The notes under the pieces were generated by a model. The model saw nothing but the letters and a program-made list of their open reading frames with translations, was not told where the DNA came from and ran no database searches. A stretch of DNA of 64,000 bases, from positions 1,885,474 to 1,949,473 of the forward strand of contig JAJEKV010000045.1 of assembly GCA_021234155.1 (NCBI GenBank), given 5' to 3'. The translations under genes were made by a program, and so were the position numbers. This document shows positions 13,441 to 24,983 of this stretch, piece after piece (position 1 is the first letter of the stretch; every line of letters begins with the position of its first letter). The stretch is from Isoetes taiwanensis. Lineage: Eukaryota; Streptophyta; Lycopodiopsida; Isoetales; Isoetaceae.

Positions 13441-14289
13441 ATCGACGGATCTACGAACTATGGTTCATGAACATATGGGAACAAAATCGAAGCTTAAACA
13501 TATAAAGGTCTAAAGTCGAGTGTCGAGAACTACGTTAGAAGAAGTCAAATTGAATTCAACTGAGTTGCACTATGACCTCATAGTATTCATACCACTGTCA
13601 ATGCTATCTATATGCTATCTTTGATAGTTGTTAACAGACGTAACAAACATAGTCATTCACCTATAGGTTGGTCGGCAATGGGACACAACCACATAACAGA
13701 TTACCCCTTGAGTTCAAGCAAGAAAGATTTCGAAAAGGATTCTAGGCGGCTCCATTTCTAGTCTCCGCTTCGATATTCTCACCCTAAAACTAACATAATA
13801 ATGGTACAAAGGTAAAGGAATAACATTAGCGTAAAAAAGAACTTCTTATACAACATTATTCTAAAAATCACTAGATAGCTAATCTTGGACTCTATATGCC
13901 CGGAGGCATAGCTCAATCGTGTTTCGGAAGGTGCCTTCTCCAATCACATTATAAGATCTAAATTTGCTAGAATTCAAGAAGTCAAAGTTTGCATTGAGAA
14001 GTCATGATCACCATGGTGGGCAACACTAATTATGAGATTTTCAACAACTATTTATTTTCCTCTGAGTATGCTTCAAAAAACAGCCCAATGCAAGAAACAC
14101 AAACTCTCTCAAACTACCCTTAGATTTTTTTTTTTCAATTTCTTAGGTTCTCTCTCAACCCCTCGTGCCTTTAACGCATCATTTTCCTTATCATTTCTAA
14201 AAATTATGTGAAATTACGTGAATATGTTGTTTGCCATAAGTCCTTGAGAATTCTTTGTGATTTTCAACATTTGTGATATAAGTTTAATC
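13441..14289. other. Unassigned spacer
   Basis: Non-coding DNA between the solo arm and an inverted scrap of the same element. Nothing recognised. Confidence 0.4.
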
Positions 14290-14352
14290 GCATGAAGCCG
14301 ACCCTCCAAAATAGCGTGAAAGATTCCCCTAGATTTCCAAAGATTAGCCCTG
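14290..14352 (-). repeat. Inverted scrap of the foldback outer end
   Basis: Read on the minus strand this carries the outer-end signature of the arm: an AATCTAGGGGAATCTTTCA segment, GCTAT, then TTTTGGAGGGTCGGCTTCATG. It is opposite in orientation to the end at about 13,345-13,390. It may be what is left of the second arm of the 11.7-kb copy. Confidence 0.7.
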
Positions 14353-14359
14353 GGGTTCC

Positions 14360-14961
14360 ATTAGATTGTGCATTATTGAAGGAGGAAGATCGTTGGCAAA
14401 TAAAAAATAAAAATAGGGATTATACCGCCTATATGAGATTAAACTATAACATTGGACTCATTACAATCTAGAAAGAACAAAGCACTATCATCCTCTGAAT
14501 CTTATTTTCGTAAATCTCAAAGAAGGTAAAAGAAGAATAATCTCTTCTTCTATGAAGTTTGCATGTTCTGCTTGAAGAGTCTCCCCGATTTGGTATCTGC
14601 CAAAATGCAACTTGTTATATAGATATTCAAATATAGAAGAAAAACAAAGCAAGACAAACTTCACAAGGATATTATATTTCATGTAAAACGTAGCTTGCAT
14701 TAGATTGTGCATTATTGAAGGAGGAAGATCGTTGGCTAATAAAAAAAAAAAATAGGGATTATACCGTCTATATGAGATTAAACTATAACATTGGACTCAT
14801 TACAATCTAGAAAGAACAAAGCACTATCATCCTCCGAATCTTATTTTCAGAAATCTCAGCAAGGCAGAAGATGGTGCAAAATAATCTCTTCTTATATGAA
14901 CTCAAGAGTCTTCCCGATTTGGTATCTGCCAAAATGCAACTTGTTATATAGATATTCAAAA
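14360..14961. repeat. Direct duplication of about 265 bp
   Basis: The segment beginning ATTAGATTGTGCATTATTGA at 14,360-14,635 recurs at 14,699-14,961, an offset of 339 bp, with small indels. Both copies contain GATTTGGTATCTGCCAAAAT. ORFs on either strand (14,488-14,712 and 14,791-14,988) fall within the copies and are not convincing genes. Confidence 0.9.
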
Positions 14962-17470
14962 TATTTTTGTACGCAGATTCTAGCATAAAGATTTTAAGTC
15001 ACAAACAACCTTGTGGGCAAAGTCAATTGAAAAGTCAACCTAAGTTTGAATTAGCAATTGTAGTTGATCCCTTATACACATTGCTACAACCTACGTTCTT
15101 CATTGTTCATGACAATGTGCTTCACACATTTAAATGGAATTAAGTTCATGGTATTGAGAGCAACATGGCATGTGGCACTATCGACATATACTCAAAGTTC
15201 ACCTCTTGTAAGAAAATATAAATGACCCAAATGAATCTTGCTCTTTGAGAGGTATAAACGGGCTCCTACGGAATAATTTTCTTGCAAATTCCCTTAGATT
15301 CCTTGAAAGTTCCATTGGGAATATTGCATCAAATGTTCAGGCTCTATAACCAAAGCACTAGTGGCTGGAGCCACGGGATTTGACGTGAATACATATATAG
15401 CCAATTATTTGCATCGCACAGCACATTCAAAATGTTATATCAACAACACGTTATACCTACATTGCTCTTTACCAAGCAAATTATAATTAGCAAAATTTGG
15501 AACAATGGTTCACCTACATACATGATGGTTGTGTTTTGCATTAATTGCCTTGTTCCAAGTAATGCATACATGAAAAGCAAGTGGAACATGCCTAACTTCA
15601 ATATGCATTTTGCATATGCATATTCTATAATTTTCCCAGATCCATATATGGTCTGTTCAGTTTCTTAAATCTTAAATGGGCAATTCTTGGGAAACAAAAC
15701 ACCCAAAAAACACCCAATGTATTCATAAGAGCCAAAAAGCATGTTTCAGATGCATTTAATAAATATTGTGTACAAAATTGTTTCACGCTTCGTCTATACA
15801 ACGATATTTGGGAAAGTAATGCATTTGATGAGGGCACAGGCTTGCTCACTGTTTCAAGAGTTTTAGCCTTTTCGCTCTGAAGCAATCACAACTGCTTGGA
15901 AATAGTTTGTAGTATCTTCAAAACGTGCTACCGGTTATCACCTGTGCATCTTGGTTCTTAATGTTGTGGCAACCTTCCTACAAATTGGTAGACCCCAGAT
16001 TATTTGTGCCTTTGATGATCTTCATCGCTTGCTTGAGAGGCAAAAGTTGGTCCTCAAGTCCAAGAAAGTTGTTCCCTTCATGAGCGTAAGCAAAGATCAC
16101 AATGGAACTCGGGAGCAAAAGATTGCAAGTTGTATCTAAAAGGCTCATTTTATGCTTTGTTCAATAAATGAACAATCCAATGCCGATATATCCGCACTTG
16201 GTGTCAAAGTTGGAAAATGAGTCGTCTCCATGAAATAAACAATAAGTGCACTTGCACAACCTCATATATAACCAAAATAAGAGGGTTGCAAGGCAAGTTC
16301 TCGCAACAGATTTTGACGGTCGCTTGTTAGTGACCCACATTGGCACGGAACAAATTTCATGAATACCCCAAATGATTGGCTCATGAATATTGATGAGTTA
16401 AGGCATATTTGGTATGCTCGGACCTCAAGATGTTACATATCAAGATAAATAGGCGTAATATTATGCACATATGGGTGGCTCTCAATATATGGGTACATAT
16501 AATCCGGTCGAAAAACTCTATAGAGCATTTCAAGACGAACTCGCTTGTTTGGCATTATCCCGTGGACTAAATATTATCCGTCATTGGAGTTGCATGCAAC
16601 TGGTTGTCAAGTTAGAGCCAATCAATTTGGAGCTTCAATCGCATATCATCTTACATGTCATACCACAAAGCAGAGGATAAAGATTTGAAAGGAACAACCC
16701 ATCATCGCAACTCCCACAAAGATATGCGGGAATAAAGTTCTCGAACAGATAAATAAAGCGCTTCTTCTAGAAGGTGGTCAACAACTAAGATGCCAAAATT
16801 GGCAAGTTGTAATGACTGTTTGAAACCGGCTCTCCACATGCATCATTTGAGACATTTTAATATCTTAAAGGATTGTGGACCAACGATATGATCTCGAAGC
16901 ATATTGAAGCATGGCAATCTTTTGTTGAAGAGTCCTTAAAAACAAATGCGAGCATTTCTGCGAAAAGGAAGTCTCGATCATGGGTTTAGAGACAAAAGCT
17001 TATAAAGCAAACAGAATCGCAAAAAGTCAAAGTATCAAGGCAAATAGAGACAACAAAAAAGTAAACACTAGAGTTGAACACTACTTGACAACTCTAGCAA
17101 AGATAATGTGTGCCCTTGATGGTTCAAGGCATAAATGCCTAGTGCCCGCTCCAAATTTACTCAATAGAATAGAATGCCTCAAAGTTACTTTCAAGAATAT
17201 AGAATGCCCAAAGCCTTTGGGAAATGGACTATGTTTAGAAACATCAAAGGTTAAAACGACATTAACCTCGATCTTTAGAGTCAAAAAATAGAATTCCATT
17301 GGTTGTCCAAAAAGTGATTGTGGTCATGTCAATAAGTGCATGAAGTCACGTAAATATACCGACCTTAAGAAGTTGAGAGGGCCTTGGAAAGATAATGGAT
17401 CATTGATTTCAAGGAGAGATACGGTAGCAAAAAGCTCGCCATGTATGCGCATCCAATTGTAGCGATCCTT
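14962..17470. other. Unassigned region
   Basis: Contains weak open frames, such as 15,951-16,139 and 16,980-17,291 (103 codons, lysine-rich), without recognised motifs. Could be the decayed body of a mobile element. No assignment. Confidence 0.35.
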
Positions 17471-17560
17471 CAATGTTACCCCTAAACTAGAAGCTAAATG
17501 GAAAGGTTTACCTTGCAATGTTACCCCTAAACTAGAAGCTAAATGGAAAGGTTTACCTTG
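17471..17560. repeat. 45-bp tandem duplication
   Basis: Two identical 45-bp units (17,471-17,515 and 17,516-17,560) starting CAATGTTACCCCTAAACTAG. The unit length is a multiple of three, so ORFs on both strands run through it. Confidence 0.95.
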
Positions 17561-20041
17561 CAGCGGCGTGCCCTTCAAAAAACTACTCTTACAACTCTAA
17601 ATATGGTAGTTACCCCAATGTCCGATTACTCGAACTCCTTAAACACAGCCCTAGACTTACGTAAAAAAGGGCAAGAGGAATGTCTCAGATATTTATTGCA
17701 AACAAAACAATCGGATATAAGAACAAAGTTGCCAAGATAATCATAGCCGGAGAAATTTTGTCCGCTGTTCCAAAAATTGTGGATGCTTCAAAATATTATT
17801 TTTTCAATTGCAAGAATCAAGGCACGCTTGACACGCCGGTACAAAGTCGTATGTATATGCAAATGAAGCAACGAACAGGAGATAAGAGGAAGATCAATAC
17901 TTTGTTGCGAGGAGCCGCTATACCATCGTAATAGCTGCACTGTGATGACTTATTTGACCATGTAGCAAATATTTGTCTAGTATTGGTGAGGCAATTCCAG
18001 ATCCAAAAGGAAATCCCAATCTAGTTTGATCTAGCCTAATATTTGCACCACATAAACCATGACCATTTTTGTCTACAATTCTCACCAAAGCATTATTTAG
18101 ATGTTGTGAAAAGAAAAGAATGGATCGGGGAATATGAAGGAATAAGTAGAAAGCAATACTTCAAACTACACACCGTTTTATCCAAACCATTCTCGTGATC
18201 GCTCCATTGCTCATCTATAAAAGGTCGCAGTTTACATTATCCAACCAGATCTCCAGGTTTGAATATGCGGTCTTGCACACGATTCAACATGAAACATTTA
18301 GATATGTTATATAACCAAGTAAAGATAGATAGATAGATATTGCATACCATGAAGAGCGTGAGTGGTGGAAGGTCTGCAGGCATCTTGGCTTTGCAAGAAA
18401 CCGCCTTAAAAAATGACCATCTCTCGATAATACCGCAAATTGTTATCAAACAGACGACATTAGCATAGAGTACAAAATACATCACTCACACAACCATAAA
18501 CCCGACGTACATGAAGATAAAATGTAATGCAAGACAATGATGCAAGCCAACCTTCAATTTTGAAGACTCCAATTGGATTCTCTGACCTGTTGCAAATCTC
18601 TAAGAAATTATTCTTCCACTAGAAGGAAGAAAGTGGAATCTACGCAGAATCGCTTTTGCTCCACCCCTCGTCCCAAACACAATGAAAAAGATGCACGAGC
18701 AAAAAAAACAACATCTCTACATTATGTTCTATTTCGGTCGCGCCAAGCATTTTACCTAATGTTTGCCTAACTCGCCGCCAGAGCTCGGCGACGATCATAG
18801 CTAATAGCAAAGGCAAAGCCCTAATAAAGATCCGGGCTTCCCCCCGACAAATCGTCAAACTCGTATGGTCCATCAACAAAACAAAAAGCGTTAACACTAT
18901 TTACTGCCTAGATAACAACAAAAATGAAGTAATATGCAAACTAGCAAACTAACAAACTAAGAACTCAATACACTCGGATGTGTTCATGATCTACCGAAAT
19001 TAACAGCTTGAATTTGCAATGAGAATCCTCCTCAAAACTTCATGTCTTGTTATAGGATTAACAACAATTCTAAACTTTTCCAAAAACTTGAGCTAGACAC
19101 ACTATCTACACCTATGGATGCATACGACCGGAATGTTGCTCAAGACACGGTGGACGCCAAGTTGACAGAGCACACAACGATGAAGTAAGACGAGAATTAA
19201 AAACCGACAACATATAGAAGGATCGCCGTGACATATATCCATTTTCGCAAACCGCCACTTGAGACCGAGAAGTTAAGCTTGCCCTTAAGAAGAGGATACA
19301 ATGTCTCGTAAGGACCGCACGAACCGCTAGGTCAGCGCCGGATTTGCATCCATTGTCTAGAGGTTCATGCCGGTTGTATGACCGTAATGTGTGTTTGATC
19401 CCGAATATATTTGATAACCCCTTGAAGTAGCAATTGTCATCCCCGATAACTGAGAGTCCAGATCATTTACGTCAATGCGCATTGGAAGTTCAGCTACTAT
19501 ACATTAGCAAGACAAAAGATGTAGTTGATATAAACCACAACCATCAAGAACCTGGCGCCTAAACTAGAGACCTCCCCGCCTAAACCAATATCTGCCGATA
19601 TTTGTACAAAAGCATTGTTCGCAATCATTTCCCGAACACTCGAATATCAAAGTACCATGGAACCAAGAGCAAAGAACAAAATGAAAAAAATGTCAATAGA
19701 CGGTTTAACGTAAGCCTAGTTCGGTCATTCGGAAAGATAAACATTAATGTGAAAGACTTAAGTTTTAAAACCAGTAAAACCGTCACTAAGTTTGAAGCCG
19801 AAATCCATTTTGCCGGATACTAAACCCCAAAACCTATTTCCCGGTCGAATCCGCAAAGCCGGGTCATCCGCTTAGGGTTCCCATACAAATCCAAGATCCC
19901 AAATCTTACTAACCCCGTGACCGGTTCAACATTTTGCCGGATTGGCCTTGTTGCACCGCCATTGTAGAGTGAAGCGCCATTGTAGACTCGAAGCAATAAA
20001 TGTGCGGTATACCAAATATTTAATTTCTACAAGAAATTTAT
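17561..20041. other. Unassigned region
   Basis: An open stretch on + at about 17,680-17,931 reads on in acceptable codons, but I do not recognise it. The remainder is non-coding, with a more GC-rich patch after 19,000. No RNA gene seen. Confidence 0.35.
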
Positions 20042-20065
20042 CGCGGCGGCCTTTCGGCCGCCGCG
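20042..20065. other. GC-rich perfect hairpin
   Basis: Ten-base stem CGCGGCGGCC paired with GGCCGCCGCG around a TTTC loop. It stands out sharply from AT-rich surroundings. No T-run follows, so it is not a typical terminator. Confidence 0.9.
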
Positions 20066-21885
20066 GACATTTCTCTTCTCCAACCCGCTGCAAAAGAAGT
20101 TTTGTGCTAAGTCGAATAGATCTCAATTCTGGACATCCTTGAGATGCAGATGCGACGATAGAGATGTATGTTGATTGCAGTTCACATACTGTGAGGCAAG
20201 TCAAGACATGCCTGTTCGGTCTAGAGTGCCCAACATAGAATATTCCCCATAAACTACTGCAATCTAACGGTCTCGAAAAAATTTAGAACACGTGAAATGA
20301 TAATACGTTCCACAAATAATGGAATATTACAAACTGCCTATATGTAGAGATGAGACAAATAGTATGTAGATTTCAAAGTTAGTTACAGTTTGTGTACATT
20401 CTCATCATTTGCAAACATTAAGGGACATGGATTTTTGTTCAATACCTTAAATTTTAAAAGTTGACAAATGTTCAATTGTTCGGGCATGGACTCCTCAAAC
20501 AAAAACATTGTAGTTGATAAAAAAACAAACCTATACATTTTTTTTGTTCTTCTCGTTTGCATTTTTCATTTTATTAATGGTCCTTGGTTCAATGCTGAGT
20601 TTTTTGTTAAAAGAGATGTTATCATCGATTTAGGAGTTAACTAGAGGTATATGGAGAAAATTTGTAAGTATGGTGCTGGTTTTTGTCCACTTTTACTTTG
20701 AAACATGGTCTAAAATTTTCAAGTCAATCATTCCATCAGAAAATGCATTTAGAAGGCAAAAAAATTTGGTTGATATGGGCCTTTTTTTCCTTTTTGTTAG
20801 CTAGTTTATTCTATTCCACAAAGTCATCTCCACATTCTATTGTTACTATAAGATTCTATTCTATTGTTATTGCTTAAGTCTTTCGTAGTCTAGTCTAGTT
20901 AGAGTAGTTGTTGGGGATTTCTAGTATCCAACAGTATTGTTCAAGTTTAGTTTTAGGAATTTTCGTCACGTGCTTCAAATTTTCATTTAATATATGATTT
21001 TTGACATCCATCGGGGTTAAGTTTGGATGCCACTTGAATACTTGATTGACTTCCGACTTTGGGCTGCATTTAAGAGATGGTCAAACATCAAAGAAGATTG
21101 TGGAACATGCACATGGATGAGCATGTAGATTAATTGGTTGACTTATACAATTGTTTTAGAATCTTATGAAAAGTGTCAAGTAATAATCTAACATTCCTTG
21201 TGATGCAAACATGTGCCCTAAACATTTAACTATCAAATGATTTACAGACCTTGCCTCTGCAACAATTCCGTGAACTTACGCAATTTGATATTCAAAAAGG
21301 AACATACAACATATCTTATACCATTTTATCAACATTCTAAATTATCATGTTTGAATAAATGACCCTTCTACCTACGCTTCGCAATCTACATATCTTGATA
21401 CTGCGGCATTCATCGAATCTAAAGCAGATGGGATGGCTCCATACCTTAAGAAGCGACGACAATCTCCTCACGACCCCCATATGATGCTCCTGTGAAGAAA
21501 AAAAAAGTTCACAAGCTCTTAGACTGAAATACCTCGTGACTTTGCCGCCTTTGCTCAATCGTGATATTGCAAAACCTTTTATCTTGTTCTCATTCTGCTC
21601 TATCGCTGGCTATCCACAGCAGAGATAGTTGCACTATTATATTAAAAGTCCTTTGTAAGTCCGGCATCTCCATCTTCCTTTGCAATGTGGTACCACGACC
21701 ACCTCATAATGGAGCCTCATAATTTGTACTATAAATAACCTTATTAGCAGAAGAATGGCTGAACATAATCTCTGTGTTAACATTTTTCAAAAATTTTGCC
21801 GATGCTTACCTCGATTCTCAAAATCCTTCACCAACTAGGATGCGGTACTATGCCATCCTGCCACCATATCCATCGATTTCCAAAG
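20066..21885. other. Unassigned region
   Basis: AT-rich, only short chance ORFs. I see nothing in it. Confidence 0.4.
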
Positions 21886-21975
21886 GCATAAAAAATAAGT
21901 ACATGTCTTCATTCTCAGATCTGCCTATATGCATAAAAAATAAGTGCATGCTTTAATTCTCAGATCTGCCTATAT
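21886..21975. repeat. 45-bp tandem near-duplication
   Basis: Units 21,886-21,930 and 21,931-21,975, each starting GCATAAAAAATAAGT, differ at only a few positions. The unit length equals that of the unrelated duplication at 17,471. Confidence 0.93.
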
Positions 21976-23149
21976 GCCCTGTTTGTGAAACCAAACAGTT
22001 GTTCTTCTTTTGGCTTTTTCCTTTTTTGTGTTTCGGATTTAAGAACTCAACCCAATAATCGATGAGTTTATACACAACTTTGGGTCTATAAACCACAGAA
22101 TTGCAGAGGTCAATCTCGATCTCTGAGGTCCAAATTTTGCACAATCTGCTTTCAATCTAAGTAATAGACCTATCTGATTAGCCTCCGGCAAAGGAGTTCG
22201 TGTGTCAGGTTCTAAAGGCACTATAGCCAGATCTATTCTTTACTCCAAGTTTAAACCAGATTCCTTGCAATTTGAGCTCTGCGCCGCTTTGCAGCCCGAG
22301 AGGAGCCGGGCATTCGTGACTTCCGCGTAAATCAATAGGTAAGAGGTTCACGAATGCCTAAGAATTTTTAATGTAAGAGCTCAATTTCTCCATAGTAAGA
22401 TCTCTAACCCAGTATTTTTGTGCGAATCAAGCTTTTCGATTATGCTCCCAACGACTTTTCTGTGCCTGCATTACCCAAATCGAAATACACTAGGAAACAA
22501 TTAAACTTTTAAATTGATGCTTGAAATCATAGCTAACAAAAAACGATTACCGATTCAGCGGGGGCTGAACAAAAGCGGGCGGATTCAAGAGCGAGGGGCT
22601 TCAAACGCTAGTGTTTGCCGGAGGAGGGCGGTGTAATCACAGAGCCCTTATCCTTAGCCGCCCACCGATGCCATCTATAACCTATTCAACGGCAACCACC
22701 ATGGTTTCCAATGGCTCCTTGTTTATAGTGAAAAAAAAACAAAACAAATTTGCCCATAATCTTGCCATAGCCATAGCTTTTCCATCCCACCACCGTTTAA
22801 GAAGATTCAGTTTGTTTTGCATGTAAATGCCTTCAGATCGGGCGATGAGTGGATCTGGCTTCCTTGTAGAGGAAGAAAGCCGAAGACGTTATTCGGTTGC
22901 TTGCAAAGGAAGCAATTATTTGGATTAGAGGAACCATTGAACGGCAGCGGAGAATGGACGGCCCAGATCAGTGCCCTGGTGACACGAATATTCCAGGGCA
23001 CCAACCAAGCAGAGTTATATATGTTTAGATAGACACCTACACCTCTACTGAACCCAAAGCAATAAGATTACATTTAATTCCCACCTTAGATTTTTTGCCA
23101 CTTACACACCTCCAATGCCACTTCACCTCATAGCATTAAATGCAATAGA
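21976..23149. other. Unassigned region
   Basis: Includes a slightly GC-richer patch at 22,560-23,000 with overlapping ORFs on both strands (22,611-22,826, 22,817-23,032), none recognised. Possibly a decayed exon area, but not supportable. Confidence 0.35.
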
Positions 23150-23490
23150 TAAACAAAGGTGCTTGGGGTACAATGACGTGGCTTCGTCCGGGCCGTTGGA
23201 TCTCACAATCTGCAAATCCAATGGCCCATATTAAAAGCCCCAAATAGGGGGGGATCATGAGATGGCCCCATCTCAACCGTAGATCTTGCACCTTCGATGG
23301 CTGAAGTCGTGACACCTCAATCTTTATACCCAAGGGGGGTGCTTGGGGTGGTTTGGCATGTTTTCATCTCAACCGTTGATCTCAAAAAATGGACGGCTGC
23401 GGCGGCGGCACCAAAATCTCTAGATATAAGGGGGGTGCTTATATAATTGTATATATATACAAGTCTTTGTACTATGAGGGGTTGCACTAT
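23150..23490 (+). repeat. Repeat related to the outer flank of the foldback
   Basis: Two diverged internal copies of a GGTGCTTGGGGT-headed unit (from about 23,155 and 23,334), each with a CCGTTGATCTC-like phrase, lead to ACCAAAATCTCTAGATA. A TA palindrome follows (ATAATTGTATATATATACAA), then GTCTTTGTACTATGAGG. The last 150 bp match 30,627-30,775, directly outside and across the left end of the foldback element. It is probably a remnant of the same family's terminal region. Confidence 0.75.
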
Positions 23491-24585
23491 AAGAGGTTGT
23501 ACTAGAGGGATTTTGCAAAGTCAACAGGTTGCAAAGACTTTATCAACATGTTCCTATTTCTTTAAATGAGAGATTATACCATGTGAAACCTAAGTAGCAT
23601 AAACTCCAAACACTAAACCTGAGAGGAACCCCTAAAATCCTAAACCCGTGGTAGTCAATAGTTACTCTGACCATAAATCTTAAACACTTTAACCTAAAAC
23701 CCATGTATTTACAGACCTTGAGAACTGTGGGTATGTACCTCTATGGATACTTAGTTCCAACCAATCAACATATATGGAACATGCAGATGGTCAAATTCTT
23801 GGTCAATAACCATAGCCAACTTGGATCAAACTCCCAAGTCAATCTTGCTGAGAACAATCTTCTTTACGCAAGGATGTTTGTTGAATGCCCTTAGAAAAAG
23901 TAGGATACTAAAATAGCATACATAACGTGTATGTACCCACAAAATGGAATACAATGCATAGATAGTTTGAATTGTTAGAGCAAAAGATTGTTGTCGAGGA
24001 AACTTTAACTTGCATCCTTCTTTTTTCATATCAAGCATCCCAAGGTTACACTACGGCAATAAAAATCGGGCAGGAAGTTAAAATTCAAGTACGAACTGAT
24101 AATAATGCATCGCTTCCAAAGATCCAATGTGCGACAGAAGGTCTATAAGACCAATTATTCGTGTTCTAAAGGACGGGAGAGCATCCTTTAACCAAGAGTT
24201 TATTAGGAAAGTTTCATAATGTGAGAGGACAGTTGTATGAATTGGAAACATTTATAATGGTAGTTAAATGGCAGCTTTTTAACTCCTCAACTGGAATCTA
24301 GCTCTAAATAGAACAGAGTGTGTAGAGTTTAAAATATTATTGCATTAAGACAACGGTCGTTTATCTATTTATTAGACTTTGGCTTTGTCGAAGTTTGTAA
24401 ATGTAATGGATTGTGAAGATGTTACAAATGTTTACACGTTTGTACATATGGTCAGTAAATGGCGGGCATAATATTAGACTATACTTGGGCTAATGGCCTT
24501 GCAAGGTTTAATAGCCAAATATTTTTACCATCGAATTCAAGTATCATACACTAAATTATTGTCATCACAAGATGAGGTATAGTGT
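23491..24585. other. Unassigned region
   Basis: AT-rich non-coding DNA. I see no supported feature. Confidence 0.4.
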
Positions 24586-24983
24586 GTTTAATGCACATCT
24601 TATTTGAGATTTTACCTTCTCAATTATCTTGTCACACAAATCGGAGTATGCATGTAGTCCAAAGTCATGAAATTTTAAGCTTTCGATTTGAATGAAATTA
24701 AAAAAGTCGAGTTAAATGAATAACCCAAACTCAAATCTATAGTAAAAAAAACTCATTTAGAAATTGTTTTTTTCACAAACATTTTCTCATGGAGTTCCAT
24801 TCAGATAAGTCCAATTCAATGTTTCCTACATATAACTTTGTAGTCTTTCTCCTAACAAATAGTCATAGGTCAATCCCAAAATTTTGTTTGTTTAATGCAC
24901 ATCTTGTTTGAGATTTTACCTTCTCAATTGTTCTATCACACAAATGGTAGTATGCATCTAGCCCAAAGTCATGAAGTTTTAAG
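24586..24983. repeat. Spaced direct repeat of about 95 bp
   Basis: A segment starting GTTTAATGCACATCTTATTT (24,586-24,679) recurs from 24,890 to 24,983 with about 90 percent identity, 304 bp downstream. Confidence 0.9.
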
